Source: Aquibium pacificus
GTDB taxonomy: Bacteria > Pseudomonadota > Alphaproteobacteria > Rhizobiales > Rhizobiaceae
Length of the DNA stretch: 64,000 nt
Assembly (NCBI RefSeq): GCF_040839445.1
Contig: NZ_JBDPGJ010000006.1
Span: 1-64,000 of the forward strand
Reading direction: 5' to 3'
The notes beneath the pieces are model-generated. The model was not told where the DNA came from, made no database searches, and worked only from the letters and a program-made list of their open reading frames with translations. The translations under genes were made by a program, and so were the position numbers. Below, piece after piece: positions 1-7,787 of the stretch. The first letter of the stretch is position 1, and each line of letters opens with the position of its first letter.

Positions 1-130
1 CGGCGGATCGGGCTACATGCGCGACACCGAGGTCAACCGCCTCTATCGGACGGGGCGGGTGCTCGAGGTGGGTGCAGGCACGCAGGAGGTGCGCAAGCTC
101 ATCATCTCCGGCGAACTTCTGAAGAACTGA
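1..130 (+). CDS. acyl-CoA dehydrogenase, C-terminal fragment cut by window edge
   Basis: Only the last 42 residues are in the window, read from base 2 to the TGA at 128-130. The tail GAGTQEVRKLIISGELLKN is the FAD-binding C-terminus of acyl-CoA dehydrogenases, where the isoalloxazine-contacting GT(S/Q)E(V/I) motif sits. The residue that is the catalytic Glu in medium-chain enzymes (YEGT) is Ala here (VGAGT). This is the arrangement seen in isovaleryl-CoA-dehydrogenase-like members, whose base lies elsewhere in the chain. It is the first visible gene of a plus-strand operon, and the SDR start follows ten bases after its stop. Substrate cannot be judged from this fragment. Confidence 0.85.
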   Translation, partial: GGSGYMRDTEVNRLYRTGRVLEVGAGTQEVRKLIISGELLKN

Positions 131-140
131 GGCCTGGTAC

Positions 141-998
141 ATGGCAGAAAAACATCTGCAGAGCCGTTACGCCCCCGACCTCATGGCAGGCCAGGTGGCT
201 CTCGTGACCGGCTCGGGCTCCGGCATGGGCCGCGCCACAGCGCTCGAAATGGCTTCCTGCGGGGCCAGACTGGCGCTATTCGCCCGTCGCGAGGAGCCGC
301 TTCAGGAAACCGCCGAGATGATCCGCGCGATGGGGGGCGAAGCCTTCATCGTGCCGGGCGACACTCGCGACGAGAAGAGCGTCGAGTCGGCAATGCTGAA
401 GATCAAAGATCACTACGGTCGGCTCGACGTGCTTGTGAACAATGCCGGCGGCCAGTATATCGCCGCCGCCCGCGACATCACCAACAAAGGATTCGAGGCG
501 GTTATCCGAAACAATCTGATCGGCTCGTGGCAGATGACGCGCGCCGCCGCCGACCACTTCATGTTCGAGAACGGCGGCTCGATCGTATTCGTAACCGCGA
601 TCTCGACCCGCACCGCACTGACGGGCTTCGCCCATACCGTTGCCGCGCGCGCAGGCGTCACAGGCTTGATGAAGACGCTCGCCGCCGAATGGGGTGAATA
701 CGGCATCCGCCTGAACTGCGTAGCTCCCGGTACGATCAAGACAGAGGCGCTCGGCCGCTACCCGATACCGCCGGAAAAATGGCACGAGCTAAACCGGTCA
801 GTTCTTAACCGCATGGGGGCGGCGGAAGACGTCGCAGGGACGATCATTTTTCTTGCCTCCAGGCTCGGTTCCTTCATTACCGGCGAGGATGTGTATGTGG
901 ACGGGGGAGAAACCCTGCACATGGGCCACGACGCCCGCGACATGATCCATCCTGACATGTTCCAGGAGCGTCAGCGGGGGGACGGAAAGAATGAGTGA
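141..998 (+). CDS. SDR-family oxidoreductase, 2,4-dienoyl-CoA-reductase-like, without YxxxK
   Basis: A 285-residue short-chain dehydrogenase with a Rossmann TGSGSGMG motif at residues 23-30 and NNAG at 100-103, so NAD(P)H binding looks intact. The classical catalytic Tyr-x-x-x-Lys is missing: the aligned stretch reads T-V-A-A-R at 166-170. The following LAAEWGEYGIRLN and the PG-IKTE segment resemble the 2,4-dienoyl-CoA reductase (DECR/PECR) branch of SDRs, which also lacks the standard Tyr. A role in reducing unsaturated acyl-CoAs is therefore inferred. Its last 8 bases overlap the crotonase start, implying co-translation with the acyl-CoA dehydrogenase upstream. Lys to Arg in the motif is unusual even for DECR. 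Confidence 0.75.
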   Translation: MAEKHLQSRYAPDLMAGQVALVTGSGSGMGRATALEMASCGARLALFARREEPLQETAEMIRAMGGEAFIVPGDTRDEKSVESAMLKIKDHYGRLDVLVNNAGGQYIAAARDITNKGFEAVIRNNLIGSWQMTRAAADHFMFENGGSIVFVTAISTRTALTGFAHTVAARAGVTGLMKTLAAEWGEYGIRLNCVAPGTIKTEALGRYPIPPEKWHELNRSVLNRMGAAEDVAGTIIFLASRLGSFITGEDVYVDGGETLHMGHDARDMIHPDMFQERQRGDGKNE

Positions 999-1794
999 AT
1001 CCGTCGTCCTGCTCGAGATTGCCGATCGCATCGCAACGGTGACGCTCAATGACCCCGACAGGCGCAATCCCGTCACCGGCAATGAGATGATCGCGGGGCT
1101 GCTCGACGCGTTCGACCAGGCGCAGCGCGATCCCGGGGTAAGTGTCATGATCCTGACCGGCGCAGACCCGGCCTTCTGCGCCGGCGGCGATATCAAGGAA
1201 ATGTCTGACCCCGAAAGCGTGTTCCGCAAGAATCCGCTGGCCGCGGCGGACAGCTACATCACCGGCATTCAGCGGATACCGCTCGCGCTCTACAATCTCG
1301 ACATACCTACGATCGCGGCTGTCAACGGCCCGGCCGTGGGCGCGGGCTGCGACCTGACGATGATGTGCGACATGCGCATCGCATCGGAGAAGGCAAAATT
1401 CGGCGAGGTGTTCTTGAACCTCGGAATCATTCCTGGCGACGCAGGTACCTGGTTCCTACTGCGGCGGCTCGGTCACCAGAAAGCGGCCGAACTGACATTC
1501 ACTGGACGGATGGTCGGGGCCGAGGAGGCGGTGGAGCTAGGAATGGTGCTTGAGGTGGTGCCGCATGGCGATCTCATGGCGCGGGCGCGGGAGCGAGCGG
1601 CCGTAATTGCGGCCAAGCCGCCCCGCGCACTGCGCGTCGCCAAGCGGCTGATGCGCAATGCCGAACGCATGGACCTGCCGGATTTCCTGAATACCGCCGC
1701 CGCCTACCAGGCACTGATGCACCAGACCAAGGACCACCACGAAGCTCTTGCCGCGTTCCTCGAGAAACGAAAACCTGCATTCTTTGGCGACTGA
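991..1794 (+). CDS. enoyl-CoA hydratase/isomerase family (crotonase) protein
   Basis: A 267-residue crotonase. The oxyanion-hole segment FCAGGD is at 62-67 and the GAGCD loop at 117-121. The two glutamates of hydratases are not present: the first position is Asp121 and the second Phe141. Asp150, in PGDAGT, falls where delta3,5-delta2,4-dienoyl-CoA isomerases carry a catalytic Asp. Together with the dienoyl-reductase-like SDR upstream this points to isomerisation of an unsaturated acyl-CoA rather than simple hydration, though that is inference. The gene overlaps the SDR by 8 bases and is followed closely by two thioesterase genes. Confidence 0.8.
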   Translation: MSESVVLLEIADRIATVTLNDPDRRNPVTGNEMIAGLLDAFDQAQRDPGVSVMILTGADPAFCAGGDIKEMSDPESVFRKNPLAAADSYITGIQRIPLALYNLDIPTIAAVNGPAVGAGCDLTMMCDMRIASEKAKFGEVFLNLGIIPGDAGTWFLLRRLGHQKAAELTFTGRMVGAEEAVELGMVLEVVPHGDLMARARERAAVIAAKPPRALRVAKRLMRNAERMDLPDFLNTAAAYQALMHQTKDHHEALAAFLEKRKPAFFGD

Positions 1795-1810
1795 CAGATC
1801 GGCCTTACAG

Positions 1811-2296
1811 TTGACCCATCCGGACCAGAAGAAACTAGATCAGATCGCCAGGATGTGGAACCATCGCGGACGTGGTCTGATTACCGAGATGAACCTGAAG
1901 ATTGAAAAGGTGGCGATTGATGGCGTTCTGGTCAGGATGCCGTTCAACCCCTCTTTCTGCGCCGACGAGGTCAAAACCCTGCTGCATGGCGGGGTGTTAA
2001 CGGCCCTTCTGGACAGCGTGTTCGGACTAGCGAATTTCGTGGCGATCGACGGGATCAGCAGCATGGCGACACTCGACCTCCGCGTCGACTATCTGCGCCC
2101 GGCGAAATCGCGGGCCGACGTCATGGTGCGCGCAGAATGCATTCGGCAGACCCGGCATATCGCGTTCAATTCGGGCAGGATCTGGTTCGATGAGCCGGAT
2201 CAGGCCGAAGTGGCCCGTGGCGCCGCCAGTTTTGCGCTCACACGGGGCGAGGTCAGCATTTTCGATGCGATGACGCAAAGCAGGTCCTCCAAATGA
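1811..2296 (+). CDS. PaaI-type hotdog thioesterase
   Basis: A hotdog-fold acyl-CoA thioesterase of about 161 residues if it starts at the TTG at 1811, which clears the crotonase stop. An in-frame ATG at 1748 would overlap that gene by 47 bases, and ATG 1853 would give a shorter protein. None has a convincing ribosome-binding site, so the start is uncertain. The central HGGVLTALLDSVFG segment is the typical HGG...(D/E)xxxG active-site helix of the PaaI/4HBT group. The C-terminal VDYLRPA strand is also typical. It probably hydrolyses a CoA thioester to release free acid or CoA. It overlaps the next thioesterase by 4 bases (ATGA). Confidence 0.7.
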   Translation: MTHPDQKKLDQIARMWNHRGRGLITEMNLKIEKVAIDGVLVRMPFNPSFCADEVKTLLHGGVLTALLDSVFGLANFVAIDGISSMATLDLRVDYLRPAKSRADVMVRAECIRQTRHIAFNSGRIWFDEPDQAEVARGAASFALTRGEVSIFDAMTQSRSSK

Positions 2297-2694
2297 CGCC
2301 GGATCTCGCAACTCAGCAGCTCAGGAAAGTACCGTTCTTCCAGTTTCTCGACTTCATGATCACCGAGCTTGCTGAAACGCATGCGGCCGCGACGATGCCG
2401 TTCGCCGAACGACTGATCGGAAATCCGATCATGGAATACTACCATGGCGGAATCATCGCGAGCTTCATGGAGGCGGTCGCCGCGATCAGCGTAAGCCATG
2501 GTCCCGATCTGCAGCCACCCAAGCCGATCAATCTGACGGTTGACTACTTGCGCCCGGCGGTCAAAGGGGCCCTGATGGCCGAAGCCACAGTGACGCGGAA
2601 GGGCAAGCGCATGGCAAGCGTGCGGACGGCCTGTTGGCAGGATGACGCCTCCCGGCCGGTGGCCGAAGGGTTGTATCATTTTCTATTGGTCTGA
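2293..2694 (+). CDS. second PaaI-type hotdog thioesterase
   Basis: A 133-residue hotdog protein, homologous to but clearly different from its upstream neighbour. It has YHGGIIASFMEAVA (active-site helix with Glu in place of the more common Asp) and the family strand LTVDYLRPA. The start ATG overlaps the preceding stop as ATGA, so the two are translationally coupled. Adjacent PaaI pairs can form heteromeric double-hotdog assemblies, which is a possibility here but not shown. It is the last gene of the first plus-strand operon and ends 24 bases from the convergent TetR gene. Confidence 0.8.
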   Translation: MTPDLATQQLRKVPFFQFLDFMITELAETHAAATMPFAERLIGNPIMEYYHGGIIASFMEAVAAISVSHGPDLQPPKPINLTVDYLRPAVKGALMAEATVTRKGKRMASVRTACWQDDASRPVAEGLYHFLLV

Positions 2695-2718
2695 GGCATG
2701 CTATTCTTCGCGCCCCGA

Positions 2719-4026
2719 TTATGTGATCTTCGGGGCTGAGCCGTTGGCCGAAATACCGTCCAGCAGCATTTTGATGAGCAGATCCGTGAAAGCTGAAAGC
2801 GTATAGTATCCGCGTTGGTCGCCCTTGCCGGGATCGAACCATTCGACCGTCCAATTCAGCGCGCCCAGCATGGCCTGCCGTAGCGGAACCACCTTGATGT
2901 CGGAGCGCAAGGCTCCGGCCGTCTGCGCCTCGCGCAACAGCCGATCCCAGACCTTCGCGTATTGGTGTCGAACAGGCCGATGGCGCGAGCGGATCCCTTC
3001 CGGCAGCATCCCATAGATGCGGATGTTGGCGGAGGTAAACTCGCTGGCACGGAACAAATATGCCATGTGCGTCGCGATCGCGGTCGCGATCCGGTTTCTA
3101 TGATCTTCCTTGTTCGGCCATATGGCGGCCGCATGGCTGACGCCGTTCAAGAGATCACGCAGGCCCAGGTCGAGCACCTCATCGAGAATTTCCTCCTTCG
3201 AGCCGAAATGGTAGTAGACGCTGCCTGCCTCAAGGCCCGCTTCCGATGCGACACGTCGTATCGTCGCGGCCTTGTAGCCGCTCTCTCGCAAGATTCGCGC
3301 GGCCGTGCGAAGGATTTGATGGCGGGTTCGTTCGGCCTTCCCCGCTGGTTCGAGTCCATCTGTCAAGTCAAGAGATTCGAGCGATTCTCTGACCGTTCCG
3401 CCACGTTTGGTGCACATGCCGTCGAGCAGCAGTTTCGACAAGCGTTCCGATAGCAGACTGACCGGATAACGTTCGCTGTCGTACCATTCCGCTGTCCAGT
3501 TCATAGCTCCGAGGATGAACTGGCTGACCAGGGTGACCGAGATGTCACCACGCAGATCGTCCTGATGGTGCTGCAAGAATGATCGCCAGAGCTGCGCATA
3601 GGCCTCTCGCAAGGGACGATGCGCTCTGCGGCGCTTGTCCGACAGCATAGGGAAGTTCCTGATATTCGCCGAAGTGAAATCACTCTCTTTCAAAAGGAAA
3701 CAAAGGTGAGTGTCGACAAGCTGCGCGAACGTTTTCCGGAATGGGTCACCTTCCGCCGCCGACCGTTCGACGATCCCCCGAATTTGCTCGTAGAGTTGTC
3801 TAACCCCAATATCGAGGACCTCGTCCAGGATCTGATCCTTCGAGCCGAAATGATAGTAGATGCTACCGGCTTCCAGGTTCGCCGCCTCGGCGATCCGCCG
3901 CATGGTGGTCGCGTTGTATCCCTCTTTGCTAAACAGCTTCGCCGCCGCCAGGAGGATCGCGCGACGTGTCTGCACCGATTTCCCGTATGGCTCGTCGCCG
4001 GGGCTGTGGGGGAGGATTTCTTCCAT
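2719..4026 (-). CDS. tandem-duplicated TetR-family transcriptional regulator
   Basis: 435 residues, about twice the usual TetR length. Two complete TetR units lie in one frame: helix-turn-helix domains at about 21-65 and 235-280, each with the YYHFGSK recognition region (57-63 and 271-277), each followed by a ligand-binding-type helical domain. Both C-terminal halves keep FTSANIR and LGA(M/L)NWT(A/V)EW(Y/F)D. The two N-terminal domains are about 60% identical over 57 residues by eye, so this is an internal gene duplication, not a readthrough of unrelated genes. The chain could act as a covalent pseudo-dimer on one palindrome. A 20-bp palindrome lies 45 bp upstream of its start in the divergent promoter region and recurs at two further catabolic promoters. 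It is probably an acyl-CoA-responsive repressor, by analogy with related regulators. Confidence 0.9.
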   Translation of the reverse strand: MEEILPHSPGDEPYGKSVQTRRAILLAAAKLFSKEGYNATTMRRIAEAANLEAGSIYYHFGSKDQILDEVLDIGVRQLYEQIRGIVERSAAEGDPFRKTFAQLVDTHLCFLLKESDFTSANIRNFPMLSDKRRRAHRPLREAYAQLWRSFLQHHQDDLRGDISVTLVSQFILGAMNWTAEWYDSERYPVSLLSERLSKLLLDGMCTKRGGTVRESLESLDLTDGLEPAGKAERTRHQILRTAARILRESGYKAATIRRVASEAGLEAGSVYYHFGSKEEILDEVLDLGLRDLLNGVSHAAAIWPNKEDHRNRIATAIATHMAYLFRASEFTSANIRIYGMLPEGIRSRHRPVRHQYAKVWDRLLREAQTAGALRSDIKVVPLRQAMLGALNWTVEWFDPGKGDQRGYYTLSAFTDLLIKMLLDGISANGSAPKIT

Positions 4027-4070
4027 GGATCTCTCTTTCGACGCTGGACATCAGTTTATCAGTTGAGGTA

Positions 4071-4090
4071 ATTCGAACAAGTGTTAGAAT
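4071..4090. promoter_or_regulatory. putative TetR operator 1
   Basis: Near-perfect palindrome ATTCGAAC-AAGT-GTTAGAAT, with 15 of 16 arm bases fitting ATTCTAAC-N4-GTTAGAAT. It sits between the divergent tandem TetR gene (start 4026) and the BadH-like gene (start 4140). The same palindrome occurs at 21943-21962 and 25807-25826. Binding by the neighbouring TetR protein is inferred from position and recurrence. Confidence 0.65.
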
Positions 4091-4139
4091 GCGCGGTCAT
4101 TCCACGGTGCCTGCGACACCGGCAAAAGGAGAAACGGGA

Positions 4140-4901
4140 ATGCGCGGACTGAAAGGCAAGAGAGTAATCGTCACGGGTGGCGGAAGCGGAATCGGGCGGG
4201 CGATCTGCACCCGCTTCGCCGAGGAAGGAGCCGAGGTTGCGGTTTTCGACCTCAATGAAGAAGGTGCCCGGCAAACCGTCGGAACGATCGAAGATGCAGG
4301 CGGCAAGGCGCGTGCTTACACCGTCGACATCACCGACCGCAAGGCAGTGGACGCCGCAGTGGCCGAGTTCGAGGCCGGCGGGCCGATCGACGTTCTGGTC
4401 AACAACGCCGGATGGGATGAGATCAAGCCGTTCCTCGAGACCGATCTTGATCTGTGGAAGAAGATCATAGACATCAACCTCTACGGCCCTCTTCACATGC
4501 ATCATGCTGTTCTTCCGGGCATGGTAAGGAATGGGTCCGGCCGCGTCGTGAACATCAGTTCGGATGCGGGCCGCGTCGGCTCCTCGGGCGAGGCGGTCTA
4601 TTCGGCCTGCAAAGGCGGCATCATTTCCTTTACCAAAACCGTCGCGCGGGAACTGGCCCGCAAGGGCATTCAGCTCAACGCGGTCGCGCCCGGTCCGACA
4701 GACACCCCGCTATTCGCAGAAGTCGCCAAGGGCGAAGCCGGAGAGAAGATTGCGGAAGGCCTTAAACGGGCAATCCCCATGAGACGTCTCGCCCAGCCGA
4801 CGGACTATCCCGGGATTGTGTGTTTCCTCGCCTCGGACGATGCCGGATTCATAACCGGACAAGTCATTTCCGTATCGGGCGGGCTGTCAATGCACGGTTG
4901 A
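4140..4901 (+). CDS. badH: 2-hydroxycyclohexanecarboxyl-CoA dehydrogenase-like SDR
   Basis: A 253-residue classical SDR: TGGGSGIG at 12-19, NNAGWD at 88-93, Ser140/141, Tyr154 and Lys158 (YSACK). The segments NNAGWD..KPF, LHMHHAVLPGMV, SDAGRVGSSGEAVY, PGPTDT and SDDAGFITGQV.SVSGGL recall BadH of Rhodopseudomonas palustris. BadH oxidises 2-hydroxycyclohexane-1-carboxyl-CoA to the 2-oxo ester during alicyclic acid degradation. That recognition is from memory, not a search. The start ATG at 4140 is preceded by AAAGGAG at 4125-4131. A longer in-frame start near 3966 would run through the operator and is rejected. No BadI ring-cleaving hydrolase is recognised in the window. Confidence 0.75.
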   Translation: MRGLKGKRVIVTGGGSGIGRAICTRFAEEGAEVAVFDLNEEGARQTVGTIEDAGGKARAYTVDITDRKAVDAAVAEFEAGGPIDVLVNNAGWDEIKPFLETDLDLWKKIIDINLYGPLHMHHAVLPGMVRNGSGRVVNISSDAGRVGSSGEAVYSACKGGIISFTKTVARELARKGIQLNAVAPGPTDTPLFAEVAKGEAGEKIAEGLKRAIPMRRLAQPTDYPGIVCFLASDDAGFITGQVISVSGGLSMHG

Positions 4902-4907
4902 CAGCCC
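4881..4907 (+). other. hairpin overlapping the BadH-like stop codon
   Basis: A perfect 10-bp inverted repeat, GGGCTGTCAA and TTGACAGCCC, separated by 7 bases. It includes the TGA stop of the preceding gene. There is no T-run directly after it, so it may be an mRNA 3' stabiliser or half of a double terminator with the hairpin at 4955. Confidence 0.5.
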
Positions 4908-4954
4908 GGCGGTGCTTTCCGGTTCCAAACGATGTCAAGGTTTCCTCCCCACCT

Positions 4955-4981
4955 GGCCGCATTCTGTGCGGCCCCTTTTTT
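4955..4981 (+). terminator. rho-independent terminator
   Basis: A 7-bp GC-rich stem (GGCCGCA / TGCGGCC) with a 5-base loop is followed directly by CC and six T residues. It closes the single-gene BadH-like transcript, 18 bases before the next start codon. The downstream ligase therefore either has its own promoter overlapping this site or depends on readthrough. Confidence 0.8.
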
Positions 4982-4998
4982 AGGTCAGAAGATCCGTA

Positions 4999-6936
4999 AT
5001 GTTCGAGGCCGACCAAACCATCAAGGAAACAAGTACGCTCGCGGCATTCATTGACCGTTGTGGCGTTGCGAACTACGAGGAATTGGTCGAACGCGCAGAC
5101 AGAGACCCAGATTGGTTCTGGACGCAGATTCTCGGCCTCACCCGCATTCGATTCGCCCGCCCGTACGACCGTCTGCGCGAGATCGGCGACGGACCGGAGA
5201 ACATCCGCTGGGGAATCGGCGGCGCACTGAATCTCACCGAAACCTGTCTCGACGCGCACATCGAGAAGGGGCTCGGCGATAAGACAGCGATCGACTGGGT
5301 GGGCGAAGACGGCAGCCGCCAGCAATGGAGCTATTCCCGGCTTGCCGAGGAAGCCGCGCGCGTTGCCTCCGCCCTCTCGGCGCGTGGAGTGAGGCCCAGC
5401 CAGGGCGTCGGCATCTACATGCCGATGATCCCCGAAATCGAGGCCGCGCTTCTGGGCATCGCGCGGCTGGGCGCCGTAGCGGTCCCGCTATTTTCCGGGT
5501 TTGCGCCGCATGCCATCGTCACCCGCCTGAACGACGCCCGTGCCGTTGCCGTGCTGACTGCGGATGCGACGCCCCGGCGGGGCAAGCCGGTCTGGATGGA
5601 AGCCATCCTGGCCGAGGCACTGGCGGAGGTGCCCTCGGTGCATACCGTGTTCAGCCTGCGGCGCTTCGGCGGCCCAGTGGCCGATCCGGCCCGCGATCTC
5701 GACTGGCAGGAAACCGTCGCTAAGGCCGACGCGACGCGGCGGGCGCATCCGGTGGAGACCGACGCACCGCTGGTCATCGCCTACACCTCGGGCACCACCG
5801 GCAAGCCCAAGGGGGTGGTTCACACGCATTTGGGCGTACAGGCCAAGGCCACGGCCGATTTTCTGCTGTGTCTCGATCTAAAGCCCGATGATCGGCATCT
5901 TTGGATGACGGACATGGGTTGGGTGATGGGGCCCCTCACGCTGATTTCGGTGCTGCTTGCGGGCGCCACGTTGGTGCTCGCCGAAGGAGCGCCCTCGATG
6001 CCGGGCGATCCCTTCCGCCTACTGCGGCTGGCCGCCGAGAACAAAGTTACTCATATGGGCGTTGCCCCAACGCTGGTGCGGCAATTCATGACGCAGGATT
6101 CCGCGCCGCTGCGGGGGTACGATCTTTCCGCACTGCGTATCGTCGCCTCGACCGGAGAGCCCTGGACCGAAGATGCCTGGCTTTGGCACCTGGAGCATAT
6201 CTGCCGGCACCACGCGGTACCGCTCAACATTTCGGGTGGGACCGAGCTCTTTGGCGCAATTCTTACCTCGACCGTACTTCACGAGGTGAAGCCGGGTGGC
6301 TTTTCGGGTCAGGCGCTGGGCGTCGGTGCCAAGGTGCTGCGCGTGGACGGCAGCGAGGCTGCGCCGGGCGAGGTCGGCGAATTGGTCGTCACCCGGCCGC
6401 CGATGGGGCTGACGCCGACGATCTGGGGCGACAAAAAGCGCTATCTCGACACCTACTGGTCCACGTTTCCCGGCATCTGGCGCCATGGCGACTGGGCGCG
6501 GCGCGATCCGGACGGCACCTGGTTTATCCTCGGCCGTTCCGACGACACGCTGAACATTGCCGGCAAGCGCATCGGGCCACCGGAGATCGAGGCGGCGCTG
6601 ACCGAAACGGGGAAAGTTGTGGATGCAGCGGCGATACCCGTCCCCGACCCCATAAAGGGTACAACGGTGATTTGCATCTGCGTCACGGCGCCCGGTGTGA
6701 CGCCCGATGACAGGCTCGTCGAGCAGCTCAAGGACCGCGTCGGCGAGGTGGTTTCGAGGCCCTTCCGCCCGAGCGAGATCCATTTCGTCGAGGCGCTGCC
6801 CAAGACCCGCAGCATGAAGACGATGCGCCGGATCGTGCGCGCCGCCTTCCTGGACGAGGATCCGGGCGACCTCTCCTCGATCAGCAATCCCGAAACGATG
6901 GAGGCCATCGCGGCCCTGAGAAAGGACAAGCCATGA
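4999..6936 (+). CDS. AMP-forming acyl-CoA synthetase (acetyl/acetoacetyl-CoA synthetase type)
   Basis: A 645-residue adenylate-forming ligase. The ATP/AMP loop YTSGTTGKPKG is at about 262-272. The GRSDDTLNIAGKRIGPPEIE hinge is near 515-530, and the catalytic-Lys region PKTRSMKTMRR is near residue 605. The N-terminal extension with DPDWFW is typical of the acetyl-/acetoacetyl-CoA synthetase subgroup. It should activate a carboxylic acid to its CoA thioester with ATP. Its stop overlaps the next gene's start by 4 bases. A close relative occurs at 42420-44423. The substrate cannot be read from the sequence; an alicyclic acid is plausible given the neighbouring BadH-like gene. Confidence 0.9.
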   Translation: MFEADQTIKETSTLAAFIDRCGVANYEELVERADRDPDWFWTQILGLTRIRFARPYDRLREIGDGPENIRWGIGGALNLTETCLDAHIEKGLGDKTAIDWVGEDGSRQQWSYSRLAEEAARVASALSARGVRPSQGVGIYMPMIPEIEAALLGIARLGAVAVPLFSGFAPHAIVTRLNDARAVAVLTADATPRRGKPVWMEAILAEALAEVPSVHTVFSLRRFGGPVADPARDLDWQETVAKADATRRAHPVETDAPLVIAYTSGTTGKPKGVVHTHLGVQAKATADFLLCLDLKPDDRHLWMTDMGWVMGPLTLISVLLAGATLVLAEGAPSMPGDPFRLLRLAAENKVTHMGVAPTLVRQFMTQDSAPLRGYDLSALRIVASTGEPWTEDAWLWHLEHICRHHAVPLNISGGTELFGAILTSTVLHEVKPGGFSGQALGVGAKVLRVDGSEAAPGEVGELVVTRPPMGLTPTIWGDKKRYLDTYWSTFPGIWRHGDWARRDPDGTWFILGRSDDTLNIAGKRIGPPEIEAALTETGKVVDAAAIPVPDPIKGTTVICICVTAPGVTPDDRLVEQLKDRVGEVVSRPFRPSEIHFVEALPKTRSMKTMRRIVRAAFLDEDPGDLSSISNPETMEAIAALRKDKP

Positions 6937-7787
6937 TCACGGTCTTCGGAGCCACGGGCACCACCGGCGCGCCACTGGTGGAAGCGCTTCTCACCAGGGG
7001 CGCAAAGCTGCGTGCCGTCACCGGCCAGCCTGCGAAGGCTGCGGCGCTGGTGGCGAAGGGTTGCGATGCCGCCGTGGCGGATTTCGGCGACCGCGACGCT
7101 TTGGAACGCGCCTGCCAAGGAGCGGAGAAGGCCTATCTCGTGACGCCGCCGCATCAGGACATGCGCCGCTGGAAGGCCAATGCCATCGCCGCGGCCAAGG
7201 CGGCGGGCGTGCGCCATGTGGTCATGTCCACCGGACTCGGTGCTTCGCCCAGGGCGCGGCTGACCTTCGGCATGTGGCATTCCGAAAGCCAGGAACTGCT
7301 GAAGGACAGCGGCATGGACTGGACCTTGGTTCAGCCCACCTATTTCATGCAAAACCTTCTGTGGCAGGCTGAAAACATCGTCTCCGATGGCGTCTATTAT
7401 GACGATCTGGGTGGGCCGGTGGCGTGGGTCGACGCCCGTGACATCGCCGATGTGGCGGTCGAGGCGCTGCTTGGCGCGGGCCATGCTGGCAAGGCCTATG
7501 GCCTGACGGGCGCTGAGGCGTTGACCGGCGAGGAGATCGCCTCTCTCCTCAGCGAGGCGACAGGCCGCGCGGTGACATGCGCCTCCTTGCCGCCGAATCA
7601 GGCCAAGGCGCACATGATTGCGAACGGCATGCACCCCGACGTCGCCGCCGCCATGGTGGAGTTGGCCTCGCTCGCAGCCAAGGGCTATCTCGCCGGCATT
7701 GAGACCACGGTCAGCGAGGTGCTCGGCCGCCCGGCGCGCCGCTTCCGCGACTTTGTGGCCGGGAACAGGCATGCCTACGTCGGATAA
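6933..7787 (+). CDS. NmrA/TMR-like NAD(P)-binding protein
   Basis: A 284-residue atypical SDR. The N-terminal GATGTTGAPL gives the GxxGxxG dinucleotide-binding motif at 5-11. It has no YxxxK active-site pair in the usual place, and a GMDWTLVQPTYFMQN segment is typical of the NmrA/azoreductase-like subgroup. Members are redox sensors or NAD(P)H-dependent quinone reductases, so the role here is uncertain. The start ATG overlaps the ligase stop (ATGA), which implies co-expression, and the next gene overlaps its own end by 17 bases. Confidence 0.75.
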   Translation: MITVFGATGTTGAPLVEALLTRGAKLRAVTGQPAKAAALVAKGCDAAVADFGDRDALERACQGAEKAYLVTPPHQDMRRWKANAIAAAKAAGVRHVVMSTGLGASPRARLTFGMWHSESQELLKDSGMDWTLVQPTYFMQNLLWQAENIVSDGVYYDDLGGPVAWVDARDIADVAVEALLGAGHAGKAYGLTGAEALTGEEIASLLSEATGRAVTCASLPPNQAKAHMIANGMHPDVAAAMVELASLAAKGYLAGIETTVSEVLGRPARRFRDFVAGNRHAYVG

